Source: Deltaproteobacteria bacterium
GTDB taxonomy: Bacteria > Desulfobacterota > JAENJC01
DNA: 64,000 nt
NCBI GenBank assembly: GCA_030646755.1
Contig: JAUSKU010000089.1
Span: forward strand, 1-64,000
Reading direction: 5' to 3'
Below the pieces are notes generated by a model that saw only the letters and a list, made by a program, of their open reading frames with translations, did not search any database and was not told the origin of the DNA. The position numbers and the translations under genes were made by a program. Shown here in pieces: positions 35,885 through 45,676 of the stretch (the first letter of the stretch is position 1; the number at the start of each line of letters is the position of its first letter).

Positions 35885-38800
35885 CTATTTTTTCTCCACG
35901 ACTTTCCTCTCCTCCTCCGCCACCCCATAAAGCCCATAAACAATCTCGTCTATCTTCTCATCCGTAACAGCTATTTCCCTTTCAACCTTTTCCCGCTCTG
36001 CTGACGGCGGCATTGAGTTCTTCTTTTTGTGTAGTTCGAGTATCCGGTCAACGAGGGAGATGAGCTTGTCGTGAATGGCCTTTTCAGAGGGGTTTTTGAA
36101 GTCTATGGTGTGGATGGGGAGATATTTAATGAACCGGGATTCGTAAGAGAAATAGCCGCCTCTGAATGTCGTACTGCACTGATGATGATGCCAATCAAGC
36201 AACCTGCTGTTCAGAAGGGCCAGCAGGTATTTCGGGTTAATGGACTCCTTCGGTAGTATGCCGTATCCACCTGCCGCGCCGCCGCTGAAGTAAAAGACCC
36301 CTTCTTCATCAAAACAATATCCGGCGGAGGCGGCAAGGTCAGGCGTAATGATCTTTTTCAGATCAAACTTATCCAGACTCTTCGGGTAAATGTAGGCGTA
36401 CCAATGATCATTTTTCATCTTGCCGTCTTCCCTATTCTCAAGATACTTCTTATTCTCATTGAGATAAGCCCAGCACAAAGGATACCTCTCCTGGAACTCT
36501 TTCTTGCCTATCAGCTTGCCGTTATTATACGGGAAAAGCACAACTTTTTCGGTATTCTCGATAGAGTAGCGGCGCATCTGTCCGCCTTTGATAAGCGGCT
36601 TTAAAGGCTCTGACTCAAGCTCGACCTCCTTGTCCAGTTGCTTTGAGAAGGCCACGACCGTGGCTTTTTCCCGGTTTCTCACTTCAAGGAGGTATATCTT
36701 ATCCGCGCTAGTTTTCAGGCCCTGGAATATCCGTTCCGTCACCTCTTCCAATGGCTTGCTGTTCCGTGTCAGCTTTTCGATCAAGGAATCCGCTTCCTCA
36801 AAGTGGAAGTTCCATGCCGTAGGTGTTACCTGCTTTCTTGATATAAGGCCGGACCTCATGGCGTCGTCTGCGAGTTCGTCGCCTTCCATGAGTGCGGCCA
36901 ACTGTTCGGCAGGCCTGGTGAGCGTTTTGATTTCGGCATACTTGAACTTTTGCGCCTTATTCTTCGACAAAAACAGTAGACAGGTATAGGTGCTCGCCCC
37001 TTCAAAGACCTGGTTGTCCCGGAAATTCACGATCTCGGAAAGAGTCTTCCCCTCAGATATCAGTTTCCGCAAGCCTTCGCCGTAAGAAGCCTGAAAGAAT
37101 TTATGCGGCAGAATATAGCCATGAATCCCCGTATCTTTTAACAGGTTAAGGGCTTTTTCAACAAACAGGGCATAGATGTCGTAATTCCCTTTGGCCGACT
37201 TGTATTCCGAGTTAAAATATTCAATCTGTTCTTTCGGCAGGCCTTGTATCCTTATATACGGCGGATTTCCTATGACGGCATCGAAACCACCGCTTGCCAT
37301 TATATCGCCAAACCCACCGGTCTTTGACTTCCAGTCAAATGGATTAATTCGCGTCTTTGTCTCATCGTCAAACAAGCTGCCCTGGTCAAATATGTCGTAA
37401 CCGATGAGGGAGTTTCCGCACCTTATGTTGTACGTGAGGGTCGGAAGCAACGCCTGTTTTGAAGGAAGGCTCCTTTCACCTTCAAGAAGCTTAAGGTAGA
37501 GGCTCATCATGGTTATCTCAACAGCCTGCGGGTCAATATCTACGCCGTAGATGTTGTTCTTTAGAATCCTTGCCTTTGTGCGGAGCGGCAGGGCAAAGTC
37601 CTCTGCATCGAATTTCTGATAGAAGTCAAAACGTTCAACTTGAGCCTCCTTTGGATGCTTACGGAAGTATTCAAGGTGGTAGTCCAGGAGGTATTGATAG
37701 GCTCCAAGCAGGAAGGAGCCGGACCCGCAGGCAGGGTCTAATATCCTTATCTTCTCGATCTGCTTCGGCGTTTTCCCGTCAATTAGCTTGCCGATGGTAT
37801 TCTTGACAATATAGTCAACGATATATCTCGGCGTGTAGTAGACGCCCCCAGCCTTCCTTACCTCCGGCTTCTCCTCGACCTTTACCCTCTGCGGCGTTAC
37901 CCGTATGGTGCTTCCGAGGTAGCGCTCATAGATGCTTCCCAAAAGCTCGACGCCTATCACATCGAACCTATAGCGACATTTTGGGAAGTAAAGGTTCTCG
38001 ATTATATCGGCAAGGAGGTTTGAATCAACATCTACGCCCTCACAGGCATGGGGCTTGAATATGTCGCCGTTTAAGTCAGAGTTTACCTCTGAAAAGAGGT
38101 CTTTCAGGTGGGTTAAAAGGGGCTTTCTCTTTCCTTCAAGCTTCCATACATCTATTGTCTCCTTAAGCTCGTTGGCATCCCTGATCTTCCTGTCTTCCGC
38201 AATGCGGATGAAGACGATCCTGTCAAGGAGCTTCTGAACCACTTCGTTAAGCAGCCTTACATCAATCTCAGGATTCCGCTTGTGGATATCTTTTGCAAGC
38301 TCCGTCCTCCATTCCGTCATGTCCTCAAGGAACGCCCTGTCAACAGGTATACGAAGCCTCTTGCTCTTGACGTCCCTCGGCAAAAGGCCTTCAAGGGAAC
38401 CTTTTTCAACCTCTTCCTTTGAGAGGAGCCAGAGCTTGTCTATATTTTCAAGGAAGTCGGGATACTTGAAATCAAGTATTAGCCCTTCGTTAGGGTGTTT
38501 TGGATCGGGCTTTAGAGAAGCGTCAAAAAGTTTAAACTCTTCAAAGTCGGTAAGGATAACAAAGAAGACTTCCTTGGTGCTCCACGCATAGTATTTTGCC
38601 TGGAGGATATGATTTACATTATCGAGGGCTACGGAAGGCGACTTTGCCTCAACAAAGAATTTGGTAGCCCCGCCTATCCGAAAGTTGTAGTCAGGCCTGC
38701 CTGTAGTTTCGCCTTTCTCAACGACGACCTCTCTATCAAACGGCGAAAGCTTCTTTTTGTTGCCGATGTCCCAGCCGAGGGCCTCAAACAGAGGATCAAG

Positions 38801-38914
38801 GAAGTCCTGCCTGACCTCTGCCTCAAGATAGCCTTTGGAAAGGTAGTGGTGCTTATCCTTCTCAAATTTGTGGATTAGGGAAAGCAGTTTTTCTTTGAAA
38901 ATTTCCTTTGGCAA
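35885..38914 (-). CDS. Type IIG restriction-modification enzyme (Eco57I-like, HsdR_N-like nuclease + N6-MTase + specificity)
   Basis: 'GRPDYNFRIGGATKFFVEAKSP', 'ILDPACGSGSFLLGAYQ', 'GNPPYIRIQ', C-terminal 'RGGYFSYESRFIKYLPI'. Confidence 0.93.
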   Translation of the reverse strand: MPKEIFKEKLLSLIHKFEKDKHHYLSKGYLEAEVRQDFLDPLFEALGWDIGNKKKLSPFDREVVVEKGETTGRPDYNFRIGGATKFFVEAKSPSVALDNVNHILQAKYYAWSTKEVFFVILTDFEEFKLFDASLKPDPKHPNEGLILDFKYPDFLENIDKLWLLSKEEVEKGSLEGLLPRDVKSKRLRIPVDRAFLEDMTEWRTELAKDIHKRNPEIDVRLLNEVVQKLLDRIVFIRIAEDRKIRDANELKETIDVWKLEGKRKPLLTHLKDLFSEVNSDLNGDIFKPHACEGVDVDSNLLADIIENLYFPKCRYRFDVIGVELLGSIYERYLGSTIRVTPQRVKVEEKPEVRKAGGVYYTPRYIVDYIVKNTIGKLIDGKTPKQIEKIRILDPACGSGSFLLGAYQYLLDYHLEYFRKHPKEAQVERFDFYQKFDAEDFALPLRTKARILKNNIYGVDIDPQAVEITMMSLYLKLLEGERSLPSKQALLPTLTYNIRCGNSLIGYDIFDQGSLFDDETKTRINPFDWKSKTGGFGDIMASGGFDAVIGNPPYIRIQGLPKEQIEYFNSEYKSAKGNYDIYALFVEKALNLLKDTGIHGYILPHKFFQASYGEGLRKLISEGKTLSEIVNFRDNQVFEGASTYTCLLFLSKNKAQKFKYAEIKTLTRPAEQLAALMEGDELADDAMRSGLISRKQVTPTAWNFHFEEADSLIEKLTRNSKPLEEVTERIFQGLKTSADKIYLLEVRNREKATVVAFSKQLDKEVELESEPLKPLIKGGQMRRYSIENTEKVVLFPYNNGKLIGKKEFQERYPLCWAYLNENKKYLENREDGKMKNDHWYAYIYPKSLDKFDLKKIITPDLAASAGYCFDEEGVFYFSGGAAGGYGILPKESINPKYLLALLNSRLLDWHHHQCSTTFRGGYFSYESRFIKYLPIHTIDFKNPSEKAIHDKLISLVDRILELHKKKNSMPPSAEREKVEREIAVTDEKIDEIVYGLYGVAEEERKVVEKK

Positions 38915-38980
38915 GAAGGGCTCCTTGATTCCTTGATGACACGCTATTATATCGATTTGGCTACCTCAATAAGGCTCTTT

Positions 38981-39088
38981 TCCCCCTCCCTTGACGGGAG
39001 GGGGTTGGGGGCGGGTGAACTCTCAAGCATCGGTAAAATTGGACTTTCACCCCCACCCTAACCCTCCCCCGTCGAGGGGGAGGGGATA
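38981..39088. repeat. Two oppositely oriented copies of the G/C-run palindrome
   Basis: ccccctcccttgacgggagggggttgggggcgggtgaac ... ttcacccccaccctaaccctcccccgtcgaggggg. Confidence 0.85.
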
Positions 39089-39247
39089 TTTCAGCACAGC
39101 AAACTATCACAATCTATGCGGAATGACAATTGAAATTGTGCCCCATTGTCTTTGAGGGCTCTTAAATATTGCAAGATGCACATTCAGGATACCGACAATC
39201 CATTTTCTAAGTTGCGTTAGTTTCTTCCAAGTGGTAAATAGGAAGCT

Positions 39248-41743
39248 ATGTCCCGCCCCATAATCCCGATCCTTATATCTTATCTGATTGGTCTTGCGGC
39301 AGGGTATTACATTGATATCCCTTTTCACATAATCATCGCCCTTCTCTTCATATCAGCATCTCTTACAACGGTATCAATACTTATAAAAAAGGTCCCGGTT
39401 ATCTTTTTTGCCCTTTCCATGCTGACACTTTTCATCCTCGGCATAGGGCGGATGGAAGCGATTTTAAATCCTTTCCTTCCTGAAAATCACATAACAAAGA
39501 TCATATCTGATAGACCTCTGAGCCTGGAAGGAAAGATATCTGAGCCGCCGGAAAGGTTGCTGGATAAGACCAGGCTTTATATCAACCTCTCGGCCCTTTA
39601 CATAGGAGACGTTTCTTATCCTGTAACGGGCAGGCTCCTGTTGACCGTTGGCAACACCACGCTGGCTGGTGACCCCATCCCCACCCCGACCCTCCCCTTG
39701 AAGGGGCGGGAGTTTTCGGATGAAAACAGATTAAAATATGGCGACAGTATAAGGTTTCTCGCCAAGATTAAGAAACCAAGGAATTTCCACAACCCTGGAG
39801 GGTTTGACTATGAGAGATACCTGGCACTCAAGGGGATATTTTCCACGGCCTATCTGAAAGATGCGGAAGGGATCGTAAAGACGGATGAAGAAAACCCCTC
39901 ATATACAGGCTGGATAGAAGGGATGAGGGATTCCATAAGGGAGAATGTATTTAAAAATGCTGGTGACACGGCGCCTGTCCTCCTATCCCTGATAACAGGA
40001 GAGCAGGGAGAGATCCCGAGAGAGACAAGGGAGGCCTTCTCCAGGGCAGGGACGGCCCATATCCTGGCGATAAGCGGAGAGCATATAGGCATAATAGCCT
40101 TTGCTTCCTTTGCCATAATTCTCTGGCTTCTGAAACGCTCCGAGAAGGTGATGCTTACCGTCAACATTTACAAGGCGGCGGCAATTCTGACAATTCCCTC
40201 TATAATTCTTTACTCCATGATAGCCGGCAGCGGCTTCTCCATAGTAAGGGCCGCCATAATGGGCGGAGTGCTGCTTATGGCTGTTCTCCTGGACAGGAGA
40301 AGGGACATCGCAAGTCTCGTTGCCTTTGCCGCCTTTCTTATCCTCACCTTTGAACCTCAGGCCCTGTTTGATATCTCGTTTCAGCTGTCATTCGCCTCGG
40401 TCATCTCATTGGCTTTGATAGTCCCGCATCTAAAAACTATTTATGCAAATCTCGAAGAAAGAAACAGGACTGCAACCAGACGCATATTATCCTGGCTTGC
40501 CATGCTTTCTTTCGTGAGCATTGCCGCCACCATAGGGACATCCCCTCTGGTGGCCTATTACTTCAACAGGGTTTCCATCATATCTCCGGTAGCAAACCTG
40601 GTAACAGTCCCCATCGTAGGGTTCATAATAGTACCAATAGGCCTTCTGTCTTCCATCCTTATTCCTGTATCACAGGCCTTTTCAGGCTTGCTTATAAGTG
40701 TAAACTCACATCTCCTGACTCTGATAATCAAGTTTACCGCCCTCATTGCCTCTGTTCCCATGGCCTCCATCAGGGTCGTAACTCCGGACATCCTTGAGGT
40801 CTCCCTTTTTTACCTCCTTATCGCATCTTTTATATATAGAAAAGAGTTTCACTTGGCAAGGCGGCTTCTGATAGCGGCCCTTGCCATTACAATAATTCTT
40901 GAATCCTTCTATTTTTTAAAACCCAGACTTCAAACAGAATTAAAGATCACATTCCTTGACGTTGGACAGGGTGAGTCTACGCTGGTAGAATTTCCTGGCG
41001 GCAAGAGGATGCTTATAGACGGAGGCGGATTCCCTGACAGCGACCTTGACGTGGGTGAGATGATTCTGGCTCCTTTCCTCTGGCATAAAAGGATAAGGGA
41101 TATTGACTACCTGGTCCTCAGCCATCCAAACTCAGACCACTACGGCGGGCTCCCTTTCGTCTTGAGAAACTTCAACGTAGGGGAGGTATGGGAAAGCGGG
41201 GTAGAAGAAGAGAGCGAGGGGTATGCGGAATTTAAAAGGGCAGCAAGGGAAGGCAGTTTGAGACATAAAGTGGTCGGGGACGGAGAAGGTATTTCTGTAA
41301 ACGGTGTGACAATAAAAGTACTTAACCCGCCAAAGGGGTATGTCCCAAAAGACGACAGGGCAGCCAACAATGGGTCTCTGGTATTAAAGGTGATTTATGG
41401 AGATACATCTTTTCTCTTTACAGGAGATATAGAAAAAGATGCTGAATACGCCCTCTTGTCAAAAGGGGGTGACTTGAAAAGCACCATCCTCAAGGTTCCG
41501 CATCACGGGAGCCTCACATCAAGCACAGTAGAGTTTTTAAACAAGGTAAGACCTGAAAAAGCGGTATTCTCTGTCGGATACAATAACCGCTTCGGATTTC
41601 CCAAAGAGGCCGTATTGAAGAGGTATAAGGATATCGGTGCAGATATCTACAGGACTGACAGGGACGGGGCAATAACTGCATCAACTGATAGCGTAAATAC
41701 AAGATTCTTTAATAGCGCCATTCATCAAGTCCTTTCCCGTTGA
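39248..41743 (+). CDS. comEC: DNA internalization-related competence protein ComEC/Rec2
   Basis: 'LLSLITGEQGEIPRETREAFSRAGTAHILAISGEHIGII', metallo-beta-lactamase 'FLDVGQGESTLVEFPGGKRMLIDGGG'. Confidence 0.95.
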   Translation: MSRPIIPILISYLIGLAAGYYIDIPFHIIIALLFISASLTTVSILIKKVPVIFFALSMLTLFILGIGRMEAILNPFLPENHITKIISDRPLSLEGKISEPPERLLDKTRLYINLSALYIGDVSYPVTGRLLLTVGNTTLAGDPIPTPTLPLKGREFSDENRLKYGDSIRFLAKIKKPRNFHNPGGFDYERYLALKGIFSTAYLKDAEGIVKTDEENPSYTGWIEGMRDSIRENVFKNAGDTAPVLLSLITGEQGEIPRETREAFSRAGTAHILAISGEHIGIIAFASFAIILWLLKRSEKVMLTVNIYKAAAILTIPSIILYSMIAGSGFSIVRAAIMGGVLLMAVLLDRRRDIASLVAFAAFLILTFEPQALFDISFQLSFASVISLALIVPHLKTIYANLEERNRTATRRILSWLAMLSFVSIAATIGTSPLVAYYFNRVSIISPVANLVTVPIVGFIIVPIGLLSSILIPVSQAFSGLLISVNSHLLTLIIKFTALIASVPMASIRVVTPDILEVSLFYLLIASFIYRKEFHLARRLLIAALAITIILESFYFLKPRLQTELKITFLDVGQGESTLVEFPGGKRMLIDGGGFPDSDLDVGEMILAPFLWHKRIRDIDYLVLSHPNSDHYGGLPFVLRNFNVGEVWESGVEEESEGYAEFKRAAREGSLRHKVVGDGEGISVNGVTIKVLNPPKGYVPKDDRAANNGSLVLKVIYGDTSFLFTGDIEKDAEYALLSKGGDLKSTILKVPHHGSLTSSTVEFLNKVRPEKAVFSVGYNNRFGFPKEAVLKRYKDIGADIYRTDRDGAITASTDSVNTRFFNSAIHQVLSR
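39673..39712. repeat. G/C-run palindromic repeat inside the comEC coding sequence
   Basis: ccccatccccaccccgaccctccccttgaaggggcgggag, read as ...DPIPTPTLPLKGRE... in frame. Confidence 0.8.
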
Positions 41744-41776
41744 CTTATTCAACTTGTTATATATAATATCAACCAC

Positions 41777-43222
41777 GTGAAGCCCACTGAAGGGATATTT
41801 ATGCCAAAAGGCAGGATACTTGTTGTAGATGACGACAGGGTAAGCAGGACGATTTGTGCCGATATCCTGGTTGAGGACGGATACGAGGTTGAAACCGCCT
41901 CTACAGGTTCGGCATCCCTGGAGATGTTAAGGACAAGGGCTTTTGACCTCGTGGTGTTAGACCTTGTCCTTCCTGATCTGAGCGGGGATGAGGTACTGAA
42001 GAAAATAAGGCAGATCAATGCCTTCATGAGCGTCATCATCATAACCGGGCACTCATCAGTGGCCTCCGCAATAGATTGCCTGAAGGGCGGGGCATCAGAT
42101 TACCTGATAAAGCCCTTAAACCCTGAGGAGTTCAGGTTCTATGTGAACCGCACCATCGAGCAGAAGAGGCTCTTTGAAGAAAACACAGGGCTAAAGAGAC
42201 TCATAAGATTATATGAAGTAAGCAGGTTGATCTCATCCTGCCTCGGTTATGAAAGGTTCTATGAAGTTGTTGTTGATTCCCTCTTACAGATTGTTGAGGG
42301 GAAGATAGGCCTGTACATATTCTCAGGCGGTGAGCAGCCTGGTTTTAGAATCATGGCTTTTAGGGGATGCGATGAGGAGACGGCGGCATCTTTGGCAAAC
42401 CCCCTGATATCCTATCTGAAGAAGAGTCAGGCGCTGGATATGAAGCCTCAAGTCCAGACTCTTGATTCTGAGCCCTTAGGCCTCTCTTCCCACGAGGTAG
42501 GCCCCGTCCTCCTGGTACCTATCAAAATAAAGGATGCCATAACAGGGTATGTGGCCATATTCAAGCATCCAGATACTATCTACAGCGACACTAACATAGA
42601 AAATGCATCTTTCATATCTGACGAAGCCTCCCTATCCCTGGAAAATGTCCAGCTTTACAATCAGGCCAAGGAACTTACTTACATAGATGACGTTACCAAG
42701 CTTTACAATGTAAGGTACATGGATATCGCGCTGGATAATGAGATAAAGAGGGCAAAGCGTTTCACGTCCCAGCTATCCCTCCTCTTCATGGATATAGATT
42801 ACTTTAAGAGGATAAATGACACTCATGGGCACAAGGTAGGGACAAGGGCACTCTTTGAACTCGGCCAGCTCTTAAAAGAGAAAGTCAGGGAGGTCGATAC
42901 TGTCATCAGGTATGGAGGGGATGAGTTTGCTGTATTGCTCGTTGAAACCAACTCTGCCGGCGCAATGATTATAGCGGAACGCATAAGGACCGCAGTTGAA
43001 AGACATATCTTCCTTTCGGAAGAAGGACTGTCCGTAAGGTTCACTATAACCATCGGTATAGCCACATACCCTGAACAGGCTGCCGACAAGACTGAACTGT
43101 TAACCTTTGCTGATAATGCAATGTACAAGGGAAAGAGGACTACCAGGAATGTGGTGGTCCTTGCCGACAATATCAGTCCTCTTGGCCTCAACTCAAACAC
43201 AAGGTTTCAGGGAAGAATATGA
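41777..43222 (+). CDS. Response regulator / diguanylate cyclase (REC - GAF-like - GGDEF)
   Basis: REC 'ILVVDDDRVSRTI...DLVVLDLVLPDLSG'; 'RYGGDEFAVLL'. Confidence 0.93.
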   Translation: MKPTEGIFMPKGRILVVDDDRVSRTICADILVEDGYEVETASTGSASLEMLRTRAFDLVVLDLVLPDLSGDEVLKKIRQINAFMSVIIITGHSSVASAIDCLKGGASDYLIKPLNPEEFRFYVNRTIEQKRLFEENTGLKRLIRLYEVSRLISSCLGYERFYEVVVDSLLQIVEGKIGLYIFSGGEQPGFRIMAFRGCDEETAASLANPLISYLKKSQALDMKPQVQTLDSEPLGLSSHEVGPVLLVPIKIKDAITGYVAIFKHPDTIYSDTNIENASFISDEASLSLENVQLYNQAKELTYIDDVTKLYNVRYMDIALDNEIKRAKRFTSQLSLLFMDIDYFKRINDTHGHKVGTRALFELGQLLKEKVREVDTVIRYGGDEFAVLLVETNSAGAMIIAERIRTAVERHIFLSEEGLSVRFTITIGIATYPEQAADKTELLTFADNAMYKGKRTTRNVVVLADNISPLGLNSNTRFQGRI

Positions 43223-45675
43223 AAAGTAGGAAACATTTTTTAATCATACTCTTGACCTTCGCATTTTGCTGGGCTGCCCCTGCTGCGGCCCAGGACGGGA
43301 GGGAGGGGATAACCCAGCAGTACAGGAAGGCGCTGGAGATGAATCCAGATGACATGGATGCCCGCTACCTTCTTGGCGTATCCATGCTGCGTGAAAAGGC
43401 ATATAATGAGGCCCTGCAACATCTCATAAAGGTTTATCCACATAGGTCCGGCGAGGCGGAGATGAACTATAACATAGGGCTGGCTTATGCAGGGGCAGGG
43501 GAACTGAAAAAGGCATTCCAGCATTACATGAAGGCGGATGAGATAAATCCGGCTGAGGCAAGGGACAAATATCGCCTCGATCTGGCATTCTATAACCTCG
43601 GGATCGCCTATCAGAAGGCAGGCAATCTCGATGAGGCCTTGCGCGCTTATAAGGAGGCCACAAGGATAAGCCCTGAACAAGCAAACGCATACTGCGCAAC
43701 GGGTGAGGTCTTTTATCAGAAGAAGGATTACAATACCGCTCTGGAAAACCTTTTGATATGCGGGCAAAAGAACCCTGACAGGAAAGGAGTAAACCGTTAT
43801 ATATCCGCCATCTACCAGGAAAGAGGCATAGACCACTTAAATCGGAAGGACTATGCCGACGCCAGGAAAGAACTTGACAGGGCTATCAGTTCGGACCAGA
43901 GCAACGAAACCGCCCATTATTATATGGGATATCTTGAATACCTCGAAGGAAACTATAAGAAGGCCCTATCATCGCTGGACAAGATAAAAAAGACAGAAAG
44001 GGAGGATATGAAAAAGGCCCTCACCTCCATGTTTCACAACGTCGGAGGGGCCATGCAAAAGAATGAGGACTGGGAAGGGGCAGTAACGGCTTTCAGCCAG
44101 GCCGTTGAAATCACCGGCGCCGACCCTGAGCTCCGCTTCTTCCTCGGGTACAGTTATATGAAGGCAAAGAAGTATGATTTTGCAAGGGCAGCCTTCAAGG
44201 AAGCGTTGAGGCTCGATCCGAAACACCAGGGGGCGGCCGTGAACCTGGTCGTGGTCTCTGAGATAGCCCTCAAGGCCCACCTGGATGCCGGGGCCGACTT
44301 CATTAAAAAAGGTTCTTTCGATGCGGCGCTGAAGGAGTTTAACCTTGCCCTCTCCATCGACCCTTATAACCAGAAAGGGACTGAAGGGAAGGAAGTTTCA
44401 AAAAAAGGCGTTGAGAAGCTCGTAATACAAGCTATCGATAAGGGAAATAGATTTATAACTGAAGAAAAATATATTGATGCAAAAAGGAGGTTTGAGGCCG
44501 TCCTTGCAGTAGACCCGGAGAATCAGGAGGCACAGGAGGGGATAAAGCGGATCGCGGAACTCTTAAAGGAAGCAAAGAGGAAGCATACGGTTGCCGGTGA
44601 GATGGCCTTTTCTGACGGGAAATATTATGCTGCCTCCGTGGAATACAAGAAGGCCATAGAGTACGACCAAGGCGATAAGGGCTTGTCAGAAAGGCTGCAG
44701 GAGACTCTAAGCAGGCTCTCTGGGCAGCTTTCTTCTCTACTGAAGGAAGCCCGCGGTCATGAGAATTCCGGCAGATTCACTGAAGCTATCTTGGCGTATA
44801 ACAAGATACTTGATGTCCAGCCCGACCACAAAGAGGCACTGGAAGGGAAGTCCAGAATGTCGGAAAACCTGGAGAAGATATTTGACGAGGCCCTTTCCAA
44901 TGCCAGGAGATATGCCAAGGCCGGGGATCTTCAGAAGGCAGCCGAAAATTACAGGATCGTACTGGAACTCAAACCTGCAAACGATGTGGCCCTATCGGAG
45001 CTCAAGGCCATTTCAGGAAGGCTCCAGAGGGTTGTAGCCGATAGATTGGCAGATGCCGCTTCTGCCCTGAGAGGGGGGAGATACGGCGAGGCTGTATCTA
45101 ACTATAAGGCAGTCCTGATTATTGACAGGGAAAACAGGGAGGCGGCCACAGGCCTTCAGAACGCCACAAGGCTGCGGAACGAGGCGATTGAGAAAAGGAT
45201 GGCAGCCGGCATAAAGGCGTATAAGGACGATATCTATTCCCAGGCCGCTGCTGCCTTCAGTGAAGTCCTGCAGATAGATCCCGGCAATGCAGAGGCACAG
45301 AGACTATTGCGAGACGCCAGGGCAAGGATGGAGGAATCCATAACTCCGTGGCTCAGGGCGGGCATTGAGGCATACAAAAAAGGGGACATGGATGTGGCTA
45401 TAGTGTCATTTAAAAAGGTGTTGAACGTTGACCCTGGAAACAGGGAGGCCAGGGAGTATCTCGGCAAAATGGACGTACAAAAGACAAAGGCGTCCGTGGC
45501 AAAAGAGGTGGAGAAGCACTATCTGAAGGGGATAGAACTCTATACGGACGGGAAGTACAGGGAGGCGATGGACTCCTGGAAGAAGGTGCTGGAGCTTGAT
45601 CCGAAGCATGAAAAGGCCCTCCTGAATATAGAAAAGGCCAAGAGGAAGATGGAAGGGGTAATGGATACGAAGTAG
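43219..45675 (+). CDS. TPR repeat protein, secreted
   Basis: Signal peptide followed by many TPR units; start overlaps the preceding stop by 4 nt. Confidence 0.9.
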   Translation: MKSRKHFLIILLTFAFCWAAPAAAQDGREGITQQYRKALEMNPDDMDARYLLGVSMLREKAYNEALQHLIKVYPHRSGEAEMNYNIGLAYAGAGELKKAFQHYMKADEINPAEARDKYRLDLAFYNLGIAYQKAGNLDEALRAYKEATRISPEQANAYCATGEVFYQKKDYNTALENLLICGQKNPDRKGVNRYISAIYQERGIDHLNRKDYADARKELDRAISSDQSNETAHYYMGYLEYLEGNYKKALSSLDKIKKTEREDMKKALTSMFHNVGGAMQKNEDWEGAVTAFSQAVEITGADPELRFFLGYSYMKAKKYDFARAAFKEALRLDPKHQGAAVNLVVVSEIALKAHLDAGADFIKKGSFDAALKEFNLALSIDPYNQKGTEGKEVSKKGVEKLVIQAIDKGNRFITEEKYIDAKRRFEAVLAVDPENQEAQEGIKRIAELLKEAKRKHTVAGEMAFSDGKYYAASVEYKKAIEYDQGDKGLSERLQETLSRLSGQLSSLLKEARGHENSGRFTEAILAYNKILDVQPDHKEALEGKSRMSENLEKIFDEALSNARRYAKAGDLQKAAENYRIVLELKPANDVALSELKAISGRLQRVVADRLADAASALRGGRYGEAVSNYKAVLIIDRENREAATGLQNATRLRNEAIEKRMAAGIKAYKDDIYSQAAAAFSEVLQIDPGNAEAQRLLRDARARMEESITPWLRAGIEAYKKGDMDVAIVSFKKVLNVDPGNREAREYLGKMDVQKTKASVAKEVEKHYLKGIELYTDGKYREAMDSWKKVLELDPKHEKALLNIEKAKRKMEGVMDTK

Positions 45676-45676
45676 C

